Positions 23,667 through 34,884 of a stretch of DNA of 64,000 nucleotides are shown here, one piece after another (the stretch's first letter is position 1; each line of letters starts with the position of its first letter). The position numbers and the translations under genes are program-made. A model generated the notes under the pieces. The model was not told the origin of the DNA and did not search any database. It saw nothing but the letters and a program-made list of their open reading frames with translations. The stretch comes from Globodera rostochiensis (taxonomy: Eukaryota > Nematoda > Chromadorea > Rhabditida > Heteroderidae). The DNA is taken from NCBI GenBank assembly GCA_018350325.1, contig JAEVLN010000048.1, positions 223,337 through 287,336 on the forward strand. The letters run 5' to 3'.

Positions 23667-26600
23667 TTATTCTCGTTGCTTCATTTTTGCTTCATATATT
23701 TGGTCAAGTAATTGACCGTAAAATCGGCCAAAACCATTCCAATTATGAACTGCAATTGCATAGAAACGTGAAGTGAGTGAGGCAAGCTCCGTCTGAACCG
23801 TGCTAAGGCCCGGTGGTATGCGCAAAGGGCTGCTCATCCGTAGCAGAGCTTGGTCAATAAACTCGCAGATGCGCTTTCCTAAGCAGTTTAGCTTCTTAAC
23901 AAGAAACCAAAACAAATCATATTCCGCTTCAGTTTTGTCGAAACAAATGCTATTACTCAAGCCAGGGCCGTAGCCAAAAAATTTTCGGGAGGAGGGGAGA
24001 ATCAAAAAGTCATTTTCCGTTTTTATTGCATTTTTCCTAGACTGTTTCCATGTTGTTTTTGCTTGACTTTGGGGGGGGGGGGGAGGGGGTGGGTCGTAAC
24101 AAATTTTAATAACTCCATTTGTTGAGATTTACAACAAAAAGTTTTGTAAATGTGGTGGTAATTTAAAGCTTTTTAGGAATTGGAGAGGTCCGACGGGGAC
24201 GACACTTGCGCGGATTGTGACATTTGCGAATTTATAGCGCTTTTTGTTGATATCGGACGACTTTTGCGGATAAAACTCCAACTTTTTAGCTATCAATCTA
24301 AATAGGGCTGGCATTTATATGCACATAAAATCTTGAAATATGCGCATAAAATATGCACGAAAAATTGCAAAATATGCACATAAAAATAAAAAAATTGCTA
24401 AATTTTTCCAAATTCAAATAAAATTTGCCCAAAATTCTTTAAATTCATAAAAAGTCTATTTTTTGGGGTGCATTTTTTGAAAATTTTAAAAAAGTCGTTC
24501 TTTAGGGGTATATTTTTCGTTTTTATTGCATTTTTGTTAAGGAATTTTTGAAAATGGCGAAATATGAATAAAAATGCCAAAATATGCACATAAATAGCGA
24601 AATATGCACATAAATCGCGAAATATGCACATGGAAATGCGTTCTAGAAGCTTCAAACCAAGTTGAAAACACGTTTTTCGTGCGTTTCAGACCGTTCCGAG
24701 TCTATGAAAAAAATATGCATGTGCATATAAATGCCAGCCCTACTAATCAAATAAGCGCCAGTCAAGCTCCAGGGAGATGTCAAATGTCAGCAAATGTCGG
24801 GACTCCGTACGCGTCGCCGATGGGAACAGTTCAACTCGTCGACGGTTGACTCGCCGATGGTTCAACTCGCCGATAATAGTTCATTCCTGTTTTTATCTAT
24901 CAACTCAAATTTTTGAATTTAAAAAGTTAGATTTGTAAAAATCTCAATTTAGTTCTGGGAAAAAAATTGCGCCAATCATGAAGAACTGGGGGGTCGACCG
25001 AAAAAATGTTAAAAATTTAGATGTTTATAATTTATTTCCCAAAATTTCTTTAAAAATGCATGTTTTCTAGAGTAAATATAAGCTTAGGGCAGCGAATCCG
25101 GAACCCCAAACCCAAATTCGAACATTTTTCAATATTTCAAAAACAATTCCTCTTTTTGGGTTGACTAATTTTTTAATTCCGACATATTTTCCTTCTGAAC
25201 TAGATTGAGATTTTTACAAATCTAACTTTTTAAATTCAAAATTTGTTTTGATAGATAAAAACAGGATTGAACTATTATCGGCGAGTTGAACCATCGGCGA
25301 GTCAACCGTCGGCGAGTCGACCATCGGCGAGTCGGCGTCGGCGAGTTGACATGCACCCTCGCCGATAGGCGCCGTCAGGAATTTTTTTTGAAGATTTACG
25401 AAATTTGTTAAGAAAATCCTAAAATTACAAAGGTTGCAAACCAAAAGGGTGATCCCTGCGATTTTTTACATGCCCCCCCTGGCTACGGCCTCGACTCAAG
25501 CAAAAAAAAAACCCCCCAAATATTACTCGATATCACTCTAATGGGGTCGTCCGTTCTGCAAAGGCCGGCCAACTGTTGTCTGAGCATGGTTCCTTTTTCA
25601 TCGTCCCATCCTTCACTTGCAGCTTTGCATTTGTGCCCACATTGTACGTACACATTATCCAGTTTCTGTGTGCAGTTGCTAACAATAGGTGGCGATTTTT
25701 AGTTGAATTTGAACGAGCTCAATTAAATTCAAAAATACCTCCAGTTTATGTCGTTCAGAACTACAATCAGATCTCGTTTCAACTCCTTTTTGAATTCACT
25801 GCCTTCACACACACTTTTGCCCACCAAATTAGAGGAGATGAAAATGGCCGACAGTGTCAGTTCTAATTGCAAAAATTTCTCGCCCAATGCGTCTAAATGC
25901 TTTTCGTCCAATTTGAGCGTTTCGGGAAAATGAATTCGATCTGCGGGATTCGAAGTTATCAATGCCAAATAGAATTTGGCAATCAGTCCATTCACTTCCG
26001 ACCGCGTCAACCCATCGGAGCCAACACGCAATTCTGACGAAGAAAGAAAATCGCTCAAAATTCTATCAAACCACCGCTTCGTATTGTTCGAAGAGCCTTC
26101 AAATTCGCCTGTTTCTAAAAAGTTAAGGACCACTCACTTTTATCAATGTCCATTAATTTCATGAATTCATCGAATTCGATTTGGGCCGAATAAGACCCGA
26201 TCAGTTGTCTATTCTGCGAAAGCTTAAAGTTGGCCATGTCGATTTGCATGAATTCCACGAGGGAAAATATGCCCCTGTGGAAAAAAGGCTTAACCAAGAA
26301 GGATTTTGAGTACTTTACTTGAACAGTTTGATGATGTCCGCTTCTTCCTTTAAGTCTGCAATAACTTCGTCACGGATTGGAGCGCACAACCTTTCCATCA
26401 CACTGAGAATGGCTTTAAGTACTGAAATTAACAGAGGGTTTTATAACAATTTTTAAATTGCCACCCGGTTCAAAATCGAGAATCCCTTGGTCGAACAGTG
26501 ATCTTAGCTTATCCAGATCGATAATTTCATGTACTGCATTAAGGGCATTTTGCAAGTGCGCACTCGCCAGATGATCGGAGAGCATCTGTAAAACATGGCT

Positions 26601-27303
26601 AAACATCAGAAAATTGAGGGTTTAAGCCTTTTTAAGGTCCTCCAACAAAGAAAATGCGTGTTGGTATCCTGGCGGATCTTTGGTCAGATCTTCTCTAAGC
26701 AAATCCCAATAGGCTTTGTGAATGTTGGACTTCACACAGTCGTAAAAAGGGTCTTTGGTTCCAAAATCTTCCACCGTGCAGTTGGGGTCAGTTGCTATCT
26801 GATTAATTAAATTATCTGGTATAATCCAAATCAAGTCACATTATATGTAGGAGGCGGCAAGGAATTTAGGCTCATTTGAAATTAAGGATCATTTTTACAA
26901 AATTAGTGTCAAATGTTTGAGGACATTCACCTTAGACAACATACCTTATGCGCAATGTTCATTTTTTCAACACAATCGTTCATTTTGATAAGATCCTCCA
27001 ATGAAACAAACTTTGCTGGAGAAGCTCCTGAAATTATCCTGTCAACTTGGCATGTAACTCTCCCTATTTGTCCTCACCAGCAACCCAAGAAGGGATAGAA
27101 AATTCATTAGACGATATTTTTACAGTGCTGTCAGGTGAGGTTTCATCTGTTGCCGCATTACCGCTAATATTCTCAAAAACAGCAGAGGATGAAGCATTGA
27201 GTCGTGACCTCTTTTTGTTCGGACTGGATGTAGATGATGAACAATCATTGTTATTATTCTTTTTTGATGCAGAGTCTAAGTTCCCAGATGAATTATTGTC
27301 CAT
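23667..27303 (-). CDS. TCP11-like (T-complex protein 11-like) protein
   Basis: Minus-strand exons include 27303-27078 (Met start; Asn/Ser-rich, KKRSRLN basic cluster) and 27027-26945 (ASPAKFVSLEDLIKMNDCVE, NIAHK). Further exons near 26810-26620 read VKSNIHKAYWDLLREDLTKD, PPGYQHAFSLLEDLKK; near 26590-26470 HEIIDLDKLRSLFDQGILDF; and near 26410-26150 RLCAPIRDE, FSLVEFMQIDMANFKLSQNR. An exon at about 26095-25729 follows, then one near 25610-25515 (MLRQQLAGLCRTDDPIRVI), and the last, ending at 23667, has RIPPGLSTVQTELASL and WNGFGRFYGQLLDQI. The HKAxWDxLRExLxxDPPxYxHA block, LMKMDMANF-type motif and PPGL near the end are hallmarks of TCP11/TCP11L proteins, whose biochemical role is poorly known. 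The gap of about 1.5 kb before the last exon holds two TIR elements. Confidence 0.8.
24303..24742. mobile_element. TIR element with TAGGGCTGGCATTTATATGC ends
   Basis: Left terminus TAGGGCTGGCATTTATATGC at 24305; right terminus is its reverse complement (catataaatgccagcccta) ending near 24742. The interior iterates 'atatgcacataaa'. It lies in an intron of the TCP11-like gene. The TAGGGYTG start is shared with the 45985-47225 element, suggesting a hAT-like origin. Confidence 0.75.
24775..25385. mobile_element. Palindromic element with iterated CGGCGAGT words
   Basis: The left arm (24810-24885) has repeats such as gactcgccgatggttcaact; the right arm (25275-25365) has the mirror (cggcgagttgaaccatcggc). 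Inner arms also pair: 'agttagatttgtaaaaatct' at 24927 against 'agatttttacaaatctaact' at 25208. It sits in an intron of the TCP11-like gene. A lone related word occurs at 49638 (gtcgagtcaaccgtcggcga). Confidence 0.8.
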
Positions 27304-27779
27304 TCAAAATGCTTCTGCGAAAATGTGAAAAAAAACTAGCGGTTTAAGGTGCAAAACTTCTAAGCTTTTTATCTTTTGGCATTTCACCACATATTTTGTT
27401 AAGAATTTTCGATTATAACTTTCCAGAAACGAAGCGACAAAATCTACTCAGTAAGATAAATTTGTATTTGGTGGTTCCAAGAAAAGTTTTGGCACTTCAC
27501 GGTCTTTGGCACCCCGTTGAGCGACTCCTCGAACTTGGGTTCGGTATTCAATCCGTCGCATTCCACCAGATTACCGGTACTTTATTATGAGTTTAATTTC
27601 CCAGGAAAAAGCTATCGTTAATGGGACAAAAATAGCGAAGCGGTATTAAGTGTTTCAATTGTCTGAACTTTAATTTTGCAGTTGGACCAGGGATGTCGTC
27701 GCACGTCTTCAGAAAAGTGTTATATGTATTTAGCAAGCAAACAACATTTGCTTATTTTTGTACAAATTTTTAATTAAGT

Positions 27780-28430
27780 TTGCGCCCTCTGTTTGAAAAA
27801 AACAATTTTTTTTTCAAAGTCTAGAAGAGTGCGTCCGGGGCTTTTTGAGGATGTATGTAGAATCCGAATGTGACCTCTATTTCGACCCCGGACCCGAATT
27901 TGAAGAGCACCCAACCGGACGTTGGAAGACTCCGGATCGTTCCCGGGCGTTGTTTGCCTTTTTCCCCTGGAAAAGGGTATTAGCCAGAAGCGAGGAGAAA
28001 ATCGAGAGGATTTCTTGGCAACGGGCACAATACGTTCACTGTTTTGAGGATTTCATTGAGAAAATTTCGAAGCGAATTCTTTACTTAATATTTATTCAGC
28101 CCCCCCCCCTTAACGAAAAATTGGGCAAAATTCTACAGTTTTGGACCAATTTCCTTAACAAATCGAGTCAAAAATTTAAAATTTTCTCGGCGGCGCCTAT
28201 CGGCACCGCCGACCCCCTCCCACTCCCTCAAACCCGGATTTCGACCCGAAACCCGACCCAAAAACCTCGGGTCGGGTTTCGGGTTAAGAAAAGTGTCGGG
28301 TCGGGTTTCGGGTCGGGTCGACCCAAAAAATCTCGGGTCGGGTTTCGGGTCTTCGGGATGGAAAAAGACCGGGTTTCGGCTCTCGGGTTTGGGTTTCAGG
28401 TAACCCGCGGCAACCCTGATGTATAGTAGT
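27780..28430. repeat. Composite repeat: MITE fragment plus CGGGTC-rich block
   Basis: 27780-27890 is half of a family-A MITE (T-run, 'tcaaagtct', 'gtagaatccgaatgtgacct'). 28180-28215 carries the CGGCGGCGCCTATCGGCACC palindrome. 28230-28420 iterates 'cgggtcgggtttcgggt' and its mirror, ending 'gcaaccctga'. The 193-codon frame across it is judged repeat-derived. Confidence 0.7.
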
Positions 28431-28479
28431 ACAATGTGAAAACGATCATCACTAGCCCAACCACCTTCATATAAAACAT

Positions 28480-28875
28480 GGTTCCGGGGGGTTTTCGGGG
28501 TCGCTAATCACGATTCTGACAATTATTTTACCCAGTTTCGAACCCCGGACCCGAGTTCGAACAATTTTTCGAAAATTCAAAAATTTCCAAAATTCAATTT
28601 TAGCCTCAAATCATTCAAAAGGCATAAAATTACAACGAAAAAGCAAATAATGATCGAATTCATGCTTTTTGAATGATTTGAGGCTAAAATTGAATTTTGG
28701 AAATTTTTGAATTTTCGAAAAATTGTTCGAATTTGGGTCCGGGGTTCGAAACTGGGTAAAATAATTGTCAGAATCGTGATTAACGACCCCGAAAACCACC
28801 CCGGACACATGTTTTATATGACTTAAAAATTTTTGTATTTTTTCAAAAAAGGGGGGGGGGGTACAAACTTAACTA
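28480..28875. mobile_element. Foldback MITE, family A copy
   Basis: Near-perfect palindrome: 'ataaaacatggttccggggg' at 28472-28491 against 'ccccggacacatgttttata' near 28800, and 'tttcgaaccccggacccgag' against its mirror. The centre reads aaaggcataaaattacaacg. The right flank ends in a G-run and 'cttaactattacc', the family terminus. Confidence 0.75.
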
Positions 28876-29011
28876 TTACCGGAATTTCTTCGTGGCATTT
28901 CTAACAATTACCAAATGAACCCCTAAATTTCTTGCAAATTTCAGATCGTTGTACTTAAAATTTTTTATGCATTCATTTTTTGTTTAAAAAAAATACTGAA
29001 TAAAAATGTTC

Positions 29012-30050
29012 CATGCTGGCGCCGAAACCGTGTCCCGACATTTGCGCCCCAGACATTTGCGGCTCAGACATTTGCGTCCCAGACATTTGCGGCTTGACAT
29101 TTGCGCCCCAGACATTTGCGGCCCAAAATGTGAAGAGATTTTATATCACTTTTTCAGACATTTGCGGCCCGACTTTTACGGCCCCAGCCAAAATAAGACA
29201 TTTACGGCCCGACATATTGCCAATTTTCCAAATTTTTTAATAACCAAATTAACTAAAGTCAAATTTATGCATTTGCCTTGCTCAAGGCCCAACATGAGCT
29301 TTAGACTCTGGCATCACCAATCTTGAATTCTATAGTCAGCGAGACGATACTGTAACGCATTTAGATTAGAGTGCGGCAAAATGGCGCGCTAACATAATGT
29401 CGAAGCCACGAAACGTCGAAGCCACGAAATGTCGACTCAGCCAAAAACGACGAAATGTCGAAAAAAAAAATTTTTCCACTGGACCAAATCGTTAGTATCA
29501 TTTATAAGCTCCTATTTATCCAAGACTAATTGCAACTAGAATGGGCCGGGACTTGGATTTTTTGGAGCATGAAAGCCGGGATCGGGACAGGCCCGTATTT
29601 AGGGGGGGGGGGGGGGAATTCCCCCCCCCCCACCCCGAAATGAAATTTCACAAAAAAAAAACAAGAGGGGGGACCTTTTGTTTTCCACTTTTACAATTTT
29701 TTGGCCATTTTTCTTAACAAATTGTCATCAATCAAAAACCGGGATCAGGATTAACAGGACTTTTCAACCGGTAATTTCAAAATTCCGGTCTCTACTTGAC
29801 ACGTCAAATGCATAAATTTGACTTTAGTTAATTTGGTTATTTAAAAATATTGGAAAATTGACAAAATGTCGGGCCGCAAATGTCTTATTTTGGCTGGGGC
29901 CGCAAAAGTCGGGCTGCAAATGTCTGAAAAAGTGATATAAAATCTCTTCACATTTTGGGCCGCAAATGTCTGGGGCGCAAATGTCAAGCCGCAAATGTCT
30001 GGGACGCAAATGTCTGGGGCGCAAATGTCGGGTAACCGCCGAAACGACCC
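29012..30050. mobile_element. About 1-kb element with GACATTTGCGG-iterated inverted ends
   Basis: The left arm, 29036-29240, iterates 16-17-bp words (gacatttgcggcccag, gacatttgcgcccc). The right arm, 29865-30035, is the reverse complement (ccgcaaatgtctggggcg). Arms also pair beyond the iteration: 'atttatgcatttg' at 29261 against 'caaatgcataaattt' at 29807. The interior, with a G/C-run at 29603-29630, has no intact gene. Related ends occur at 18.6, 19.6, 24.2, 32.7-33.4 and 33.6-34.0 kb. Confidence 0.8.
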
Positions 30051-30365
30051 GTTCCCCAAGAAGCATGTGGATTCATATTAAAATCGGTACTTTTCGGTTT
30101 TGTGCCTACAGCTCAAAATTTTAAAAAAGGTCAACAAATGAAGGGATTTATATCAAATAATTAAAAGTACAACGATAGGAAAATAAATTTTATATTTTTA
30201 AGAATTATTTAAATAATGCAATAAAGAATATGATGATTGCGGTGTCCCCCCACCCCCACGAAATGAAAATGTATTTTTCCCCAGCGAAAAGGGAAAATTT
30301 TCTGATTCACTCTGCTGGTAGACGCTATTCTCAGTACTTTTTAAGGTTACATGTTATGCCTTTGT

Positions 30366-32039
30366 TCAAGGTACATTCTCGAAATTCCCTGCTGAAGTTC
30401 CCTCTTTCTGCAGCTTAGTGCGCAAATTAACACCGATGTCCTCCGTCTGCAGCTGTGCCGCGTTCCAATTTGCCACCCAATCCAGCGCGTCGTCCACGGT
30501 GTGTGTCCGCGCGTAATTCATCGCCAATTTGGAGCCCTGCACAGCTACCGGACTCTTCGCACAAATTTGTCGACCCAAATCCAACGCGGCTTCCACACAG
30601 TCCGAACGGGAATCGAAAATGCGCGAGACAAAGCCTAAGAAAGTGTTAAATTGAAATTTTTGACATGACAAATGAGTGTGTTGAAAATAGAAGGAAAAGA
30701 CTCACTTTTGTGTATTATTTGTTATGTCAATTTTGGAAATCATCAGTGATTTTTGCATTTAATTTAATGTAGTTTCAAAAAATAGGTTCAAAGGTTTCTG
30801 TAAACTTATTTCGCCCTATTTAAGCTTAAGCGTTTTACTGCGATTTTAATTGCCTTTCGTGCGATTTTTAGTCGATTTCTTTCGCAAAATTTTTATTTTA
30901 TTGCGGACAGAAGAAAAAGTGATAAAACTTTAAGTTCGAAATACTAGTATTAGTAAAATTAAAAAAGATTAATTAAATTTAACTTGTACGAAATGCCCCC
31001 CCCCCTAGTCAATAGTCTAATAAAATTTATTGACCAAAACGTTGGGCTTCGTGCGCCGATGCGTCTCGACCAGTAAACGCCAACTCGCGAGCCCAGCTGT
31101 CGTTGCCTGCAATTAGATGAACCCTCTGCAAAATGCCCACATCAGCTGCAAGTCCAATATCAACTTCCTTTAAATATTCATAATTAAAATAAATTGCCAA
31201 GTCCGGTTATTTTAGTAGCCTTTGAAACAATCATCGGCTCGTTCCGATTAAAGGTTTTACGACCCGAATAGAAAATGTTGAGTCCGCCGATGCGTAACGA
31301 ATGTCCGCACACGAGACCAAACTGATCCCGGCGCCAATGCAATGCGAGTGAATAGCGGCAATCACCGGCTTAGAACAGTGCTCCAGAGAGTTGAAGCTGC
31401 TCTGCACAGTTCGTATCAACTTGCGAAGAGTGCGTGCCTTTCGGGCCGTATCCAACCGATCCTCACCCATAATGGACAATAACTCCTGAAAAAAAGAACA
31501 GCGTCTACAATTACGTTGTCGTCAATTTCCACTGCTACTTACTGGCTCATTACAACAAATTGTGAGCGTGAATCTTTCCAACGCTTATAAAGGCTTGATT
31601 TGATAGAATACAAAATGTTCGAATTCGGGTTTTCCGACCTCGGAAACCCCAAAAACCCTTTTCTCCTTTGGAGGGGTCATCCAAATTACCTTAACGCCCT
31701 GCTGAAGGTCGATGCCCGCACAGAATGACGGACCATTGGCACTTAGCACAATTGCACGACAATCGGGCTCGTCTTCCAAATAATTGAAGGCTTTCTCGAG
31801 CTCTCTGATTTAAAACAATTTATTCATAAATTCATGATGCAAAAGAACTTCCAAAAAGCGAGGGTAAATGTGTTCCGTTGCCTTTCTCTGTTAAGTTGCA
31901 CATTATAAAGGCCGGGGATGTCTTTAGGCTGGACAATGCTTATTTCCTGAAGGCTGGGAGTTGTAGGCAACGCGCAGAAGAGACGGGAAACCCGCCCTAA
32001 ATTAGCTGAAATTCGAGGGAAGAGACATGAAGAGAGCAT
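30366..32039 (-). CDS. ECH1: Delta(3,5)-delta(2,4)-dienoyl-CoA isomerase (ECH1)
   Basis: Minus-strand exons 32039-31849, 31804-31690, 31485-31264, 31167-31035 and 30634-30366 join with all phases consistent, giving 309 aa. ECH1 belongs to the crotonase fold and shifts double bonds during beta-oxidation of odd-position unsaturated fatty acids. Visible family blocks are CRAIVLSANGPSFCAGIDL (oxyanion-hole region), HCSKPVIAAIHSHCIGAG, CADIRYASADSTF, REVDIGLAADVGILQR and KSPVAVQGSKLAMNYAR. The three acidic catalytic positions (Asp of CADIRY, Glu of REVD, Asp of AADVG) are all present, which separates ECH1 from plain enoyl-CoA hydratases. The N-terminus (MLSSCLFPRISANLGRVSRL) resembles a mitochondrial presequence; there is no C-terminal SKL-type signal (it ends ENVP). 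Confidence 0.92.
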
Positions 32040-32089
32040 TAAAAAATCTAAAATATTGCCGAAATGAAAGAAAGCGTTTAAAATAGGAG

Positions 32090-32245
32090 GCCATCGACCT
32101 ACTTGGGAGACATCAGTAAAAATGGTTGAAATTGTCGCTCGATGATGCCATCATTAGGGGTGTAAATTTAGTCCCGGTCCCGGCGGGACCAAAAAACCGG
32201 GAAATCCGTCCCGGTCTCGGTACCGGTCCCGCTCAACCCTAGTTT
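32090..32245. repeat. Dispersed repeat with CCCGG-rich core, copy 2
   Basis: Same left flank as 4720-4793 (aggccatcgacctacttggg ... gatgccatcattagg), then a shorter core (gtcccggtcccggcgggacc, aaaaaaccggg) and the end 'caaccctag'. It lies just upstream of the ECH1 start codon. Confidence 0.75.
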
Positions 32246-32734
32246 AAAACCAACAAACGTATCAATCCTAAAAGAATATGGTCGTTGGGACGAGGTGAAT
32301 AATCAACTGAAATGCCCCTTTTACACTGGGACTCAGTCGACCGGTATCTAAATGGCTTACATCCAGATCGATTTATCTCGTCGAGAGCTGTCGAATGATA
32401 CTAAATTTGTTAAAATTGACCGACAAGAAGACACAAAATTCAGGCCAAAAATCTCCATTTTTGGCAATTTTTCCGTTCAAAAACCGATTTAAAGGCGGAG
32501 TGACAAAAAAATTTTGATTGTTCTATCGGTTTCAGCCCATGAGAAAACCTATAAGTTGTTTTGAGTGATTTCGACTAATGATCCATATTTACCTTTGGCT
32601 TTTTTAAGGGATTATTTGACTGACTATTTTTGAGTTTTTAGTGACTAAAAATCCGTTCCCTAATTAGGTAACAAGAAATTGTTAGAAAAGATTCATTCGG
32701 GTGAGAAATACAAGCCATTTGAACAAGAATATTG

Positions 32735-33420
32735 CGACCCGACTTTTGCGGGCAGACACTTGCGGCCTAAGACAAAATAGACTTGCAGCCAGACATTTGC
32801 GGCCCAGTCATTTTCGGCCTAAGACAAAGACATTTACGGCCCGACATTTGGGGCTCAGACATTTGCAGCCCAAACATTTGCGACCCGACTTTTGCGGTCA
32901 GACACTTGCGGCCTAAGACAAAATAGACATTTGCGGCTTTATGTCACAAAAAAAAACATTTTTCCTAACACAGCAATGAATACTATAGATATCCCCAAAT
33001 ATAGACTCATACTTGCTATGAAAAACGAAGAGGAGTACCAGCAAGCACGAGTACGCCCTTTTGAAATTGATCTACTCGTGGAATTGCTGAGAGAAAGCGT
33101 TCAAAAACATATGTTGAAAACGATTTAGCCATCAAACATCTGGTCAACGGTTATGATAATAACCCGAGCAGAAATGATCCTAATGTTTTGTTACATCATT
33201 TGCATGCCCTACAGTACCGCTTGGCACAAAAGGGCTTTGAGAATTGGAACTAGAGTTGTATAAATGTGTCTTTAGAAAGCAATAGAATAGAATAAAAATA
33301 TTTTATAATATTAATTGCTTAATGTCAATTTGCTTTTTGTGGCTTGCCGTGTCTTTTTGTGACATAAAGCCGCAAATGTCTATTTTGTCTTAGGCCGCAA
33401 ATGTCTACACACCTTCGCGG
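32735..33420 (+). mobile_element. TTGCGG-word element carrying a short gene remnant
   Basis: The left end iterates 'gacttttgcggtcagacact', 'tgcggcctaagacaaaatag' and gacatttgcgg. The right end (33360-33410) has the mirror 'ttttgtcttaggccgcaaat'. Between them, 32975-33250 encodes two in-line but frame-shifted pieces: IDIPKYRLILAMKNEEEYQQ with EIDLLVELLRESVQKH, then a second frame ENDLAIKHLVNGYDNNPSRN with LLHHLHALQYRLAQKGFENW and a stop. The shift near 33110 means a small intron or a broken gene. I do not recognise the protein. Confidence 0.6.
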
Positions 33421-33614
33421 ATTACGAATTCGTCAAGCATTTAAAGGGTCTGCGCGTAACCCGACAGGGGGTCTCGCGCGCTCGCCCCCCAGTGGCGCTT
33501 GTCAGACTTACATATTCATCCGCCCACCGTCTCGCCCCACTACTTGCTCCGTCTCCGCATGCTCGCTGTAGAGAAAGTCGGAAAAAATAATTTACAACAC
33601 CAGGATCCGAACGG

Positions 33615-33975
33615 TGGTGCGAAGCTTGCGGCCCCGAATTTTGCGGCCCCGCGGCCTGAACTTTGCGGCCCTAAATAAAGCAAAAAAAAAAAAAGAAAAA
33701 ATGACAAAATAACTTTTAATCTTGGTAATTTATTACACCATTTTGTCATAAAAATTCAAGTAAAAGTTAATAGCTCATATTGTCTGGACTAGTCGTCCCA
33801 CTGATCAAAATTGTTCTAGCGAGTCGGTATTGTATCGCCCGCAAACGCGTGATTAAGCTGATCGTCGTTCGGATTTACATTCCGATCAAAAGTCTCGACT
33901 TCGGCCGCAAATTTCGGCCGCAAATTTCGGGCCGCAAGTTTCGGGGCCGCAAAATTCGGGCCGCAAGTTTTGGCT
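33615..33975. mobile_element. Short element with TTGCGGCC-iterated inverted ends
   Basis: Left arm: 'aagcttgcggccccgaattt', then tgcggccccgcggcc and tgcggcccta. Right arm: 'ggccgcaaatttcggccgca' and 'gggccgcaaaattcgggccg'. The centre is about 230 bp of non-coding DNA. The adjoining right flank, read minus at 34020-33965, contains A-box-like 'tggtgtagtggtgagtg' and B-box-like 'ggggttcgga' words, as in a tRNA-derived SINE. Confidence 0.65.
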
Positions 33976-34254
33976 AGCCATCCGAACCCCAACCTACCCT
34001 TATAGCACCCATCACTCACCACTACACCACCAAATCATTCAACGGATGATATTTTCGAAAGTACATACTTATCCTCCCCAAAAAAGTCAATCTTTAGGGG
34101 TGTTTGTTTGTTCACCCCCGATCCCCGACAAAAAAAGGTCGGGGAGGCCGGGGTTGGCCATGTCGGGGTCGGGGACGACCCCTTTTTTGGGCTCGGGGAC
34201 CCTAGTCTCGCGGAAATCCCGATCGAAAAGGACCGAGAATCTCGATAGTCCTCG

Positions 34255-34395
34255 CTCTAATCGAAATCAAATCGATTAATTCAGTGGGTGTCAAGGAAGG
34301 GGGGAAACACCGTTGGGACGGGGGGGGGGGGTGAATAATCAGCATAGTTATCGAAATCAAATCGATTAATTCAGTGGGTGTCAAGAGAGAGGGGG
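34255..34395. repeat. Two tandem copies of an about 90-bp unit
   Basis: 'atcgaaatcaaatcgattaa' followed by 'ttcagtgggtgtcaag' occurs at 34259 and again at 34349, each followed by a G-run. Confidence 0.85.
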
Positions 34396-34399
34396 GGGG

Positions 34400-34880
34400 G
34401 GGATGCAAGCCTGCCCAATCTCTCCCCACCAACACAGCTTTTTGCCTCCCCCCCCCCCCAATCTTTTTTTTTGTAAAAGCATAACTATGCCCATCAGTTT
34501 TGATTGAAGTGGGAAAGAATTTTTAGCCCTTGAAATAAAACAAATTTGACTTTTCGGCCAGACATGAACAGTTAACACATTTCTGGTGCCCGAAAATTCG
34601 CTTACAAATTAATGTGATCACTGATCAGTGATGGCTTTATCCAATTCCATTTTCGTTCAGTTTTCGTTTCCACGATTTCGTTTATTTCAAAAGAAATCAA
34701 AATAAATACTATTAATATGATTTGTGAGCAGAGTGTTTTCTGCCCCCTTTTTCTGATTCATTTCAGCTACATAAATATTTTTGTAATCTTTAAGGGAGAG
34801 ATTTATGGCAACATGACCAGAAAATTGCTTACAAAAATTAGTGGAGTTAGCACGACGTGAGAAGCTGGCACTGATAGGGG
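34400..34880. other. Gene-free spacer
   Basis: AT-rich with C-runs at 34448. No exon-like frame, RNA gene or long repeat seen. Confidence 0.4.
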
Positions 34881-34884
34881 TAGG

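Noticed and set aside
27845..28426. 193-codon plus-strand frame
   Set aside because: Built from a half MITE, the CGGCGGCGCC palindrome context and the CGGGTC iteration, all of which recur elsewhere as non-coding repeats.
29006..29326. Reading frames of RHLRPRHLRLDIC-type repeats
   Set aside because: They translate the iterated GACATTTGCGG words at the transposon end; the mirror copy at 29824-30066 gives the same peptides from the other strand.
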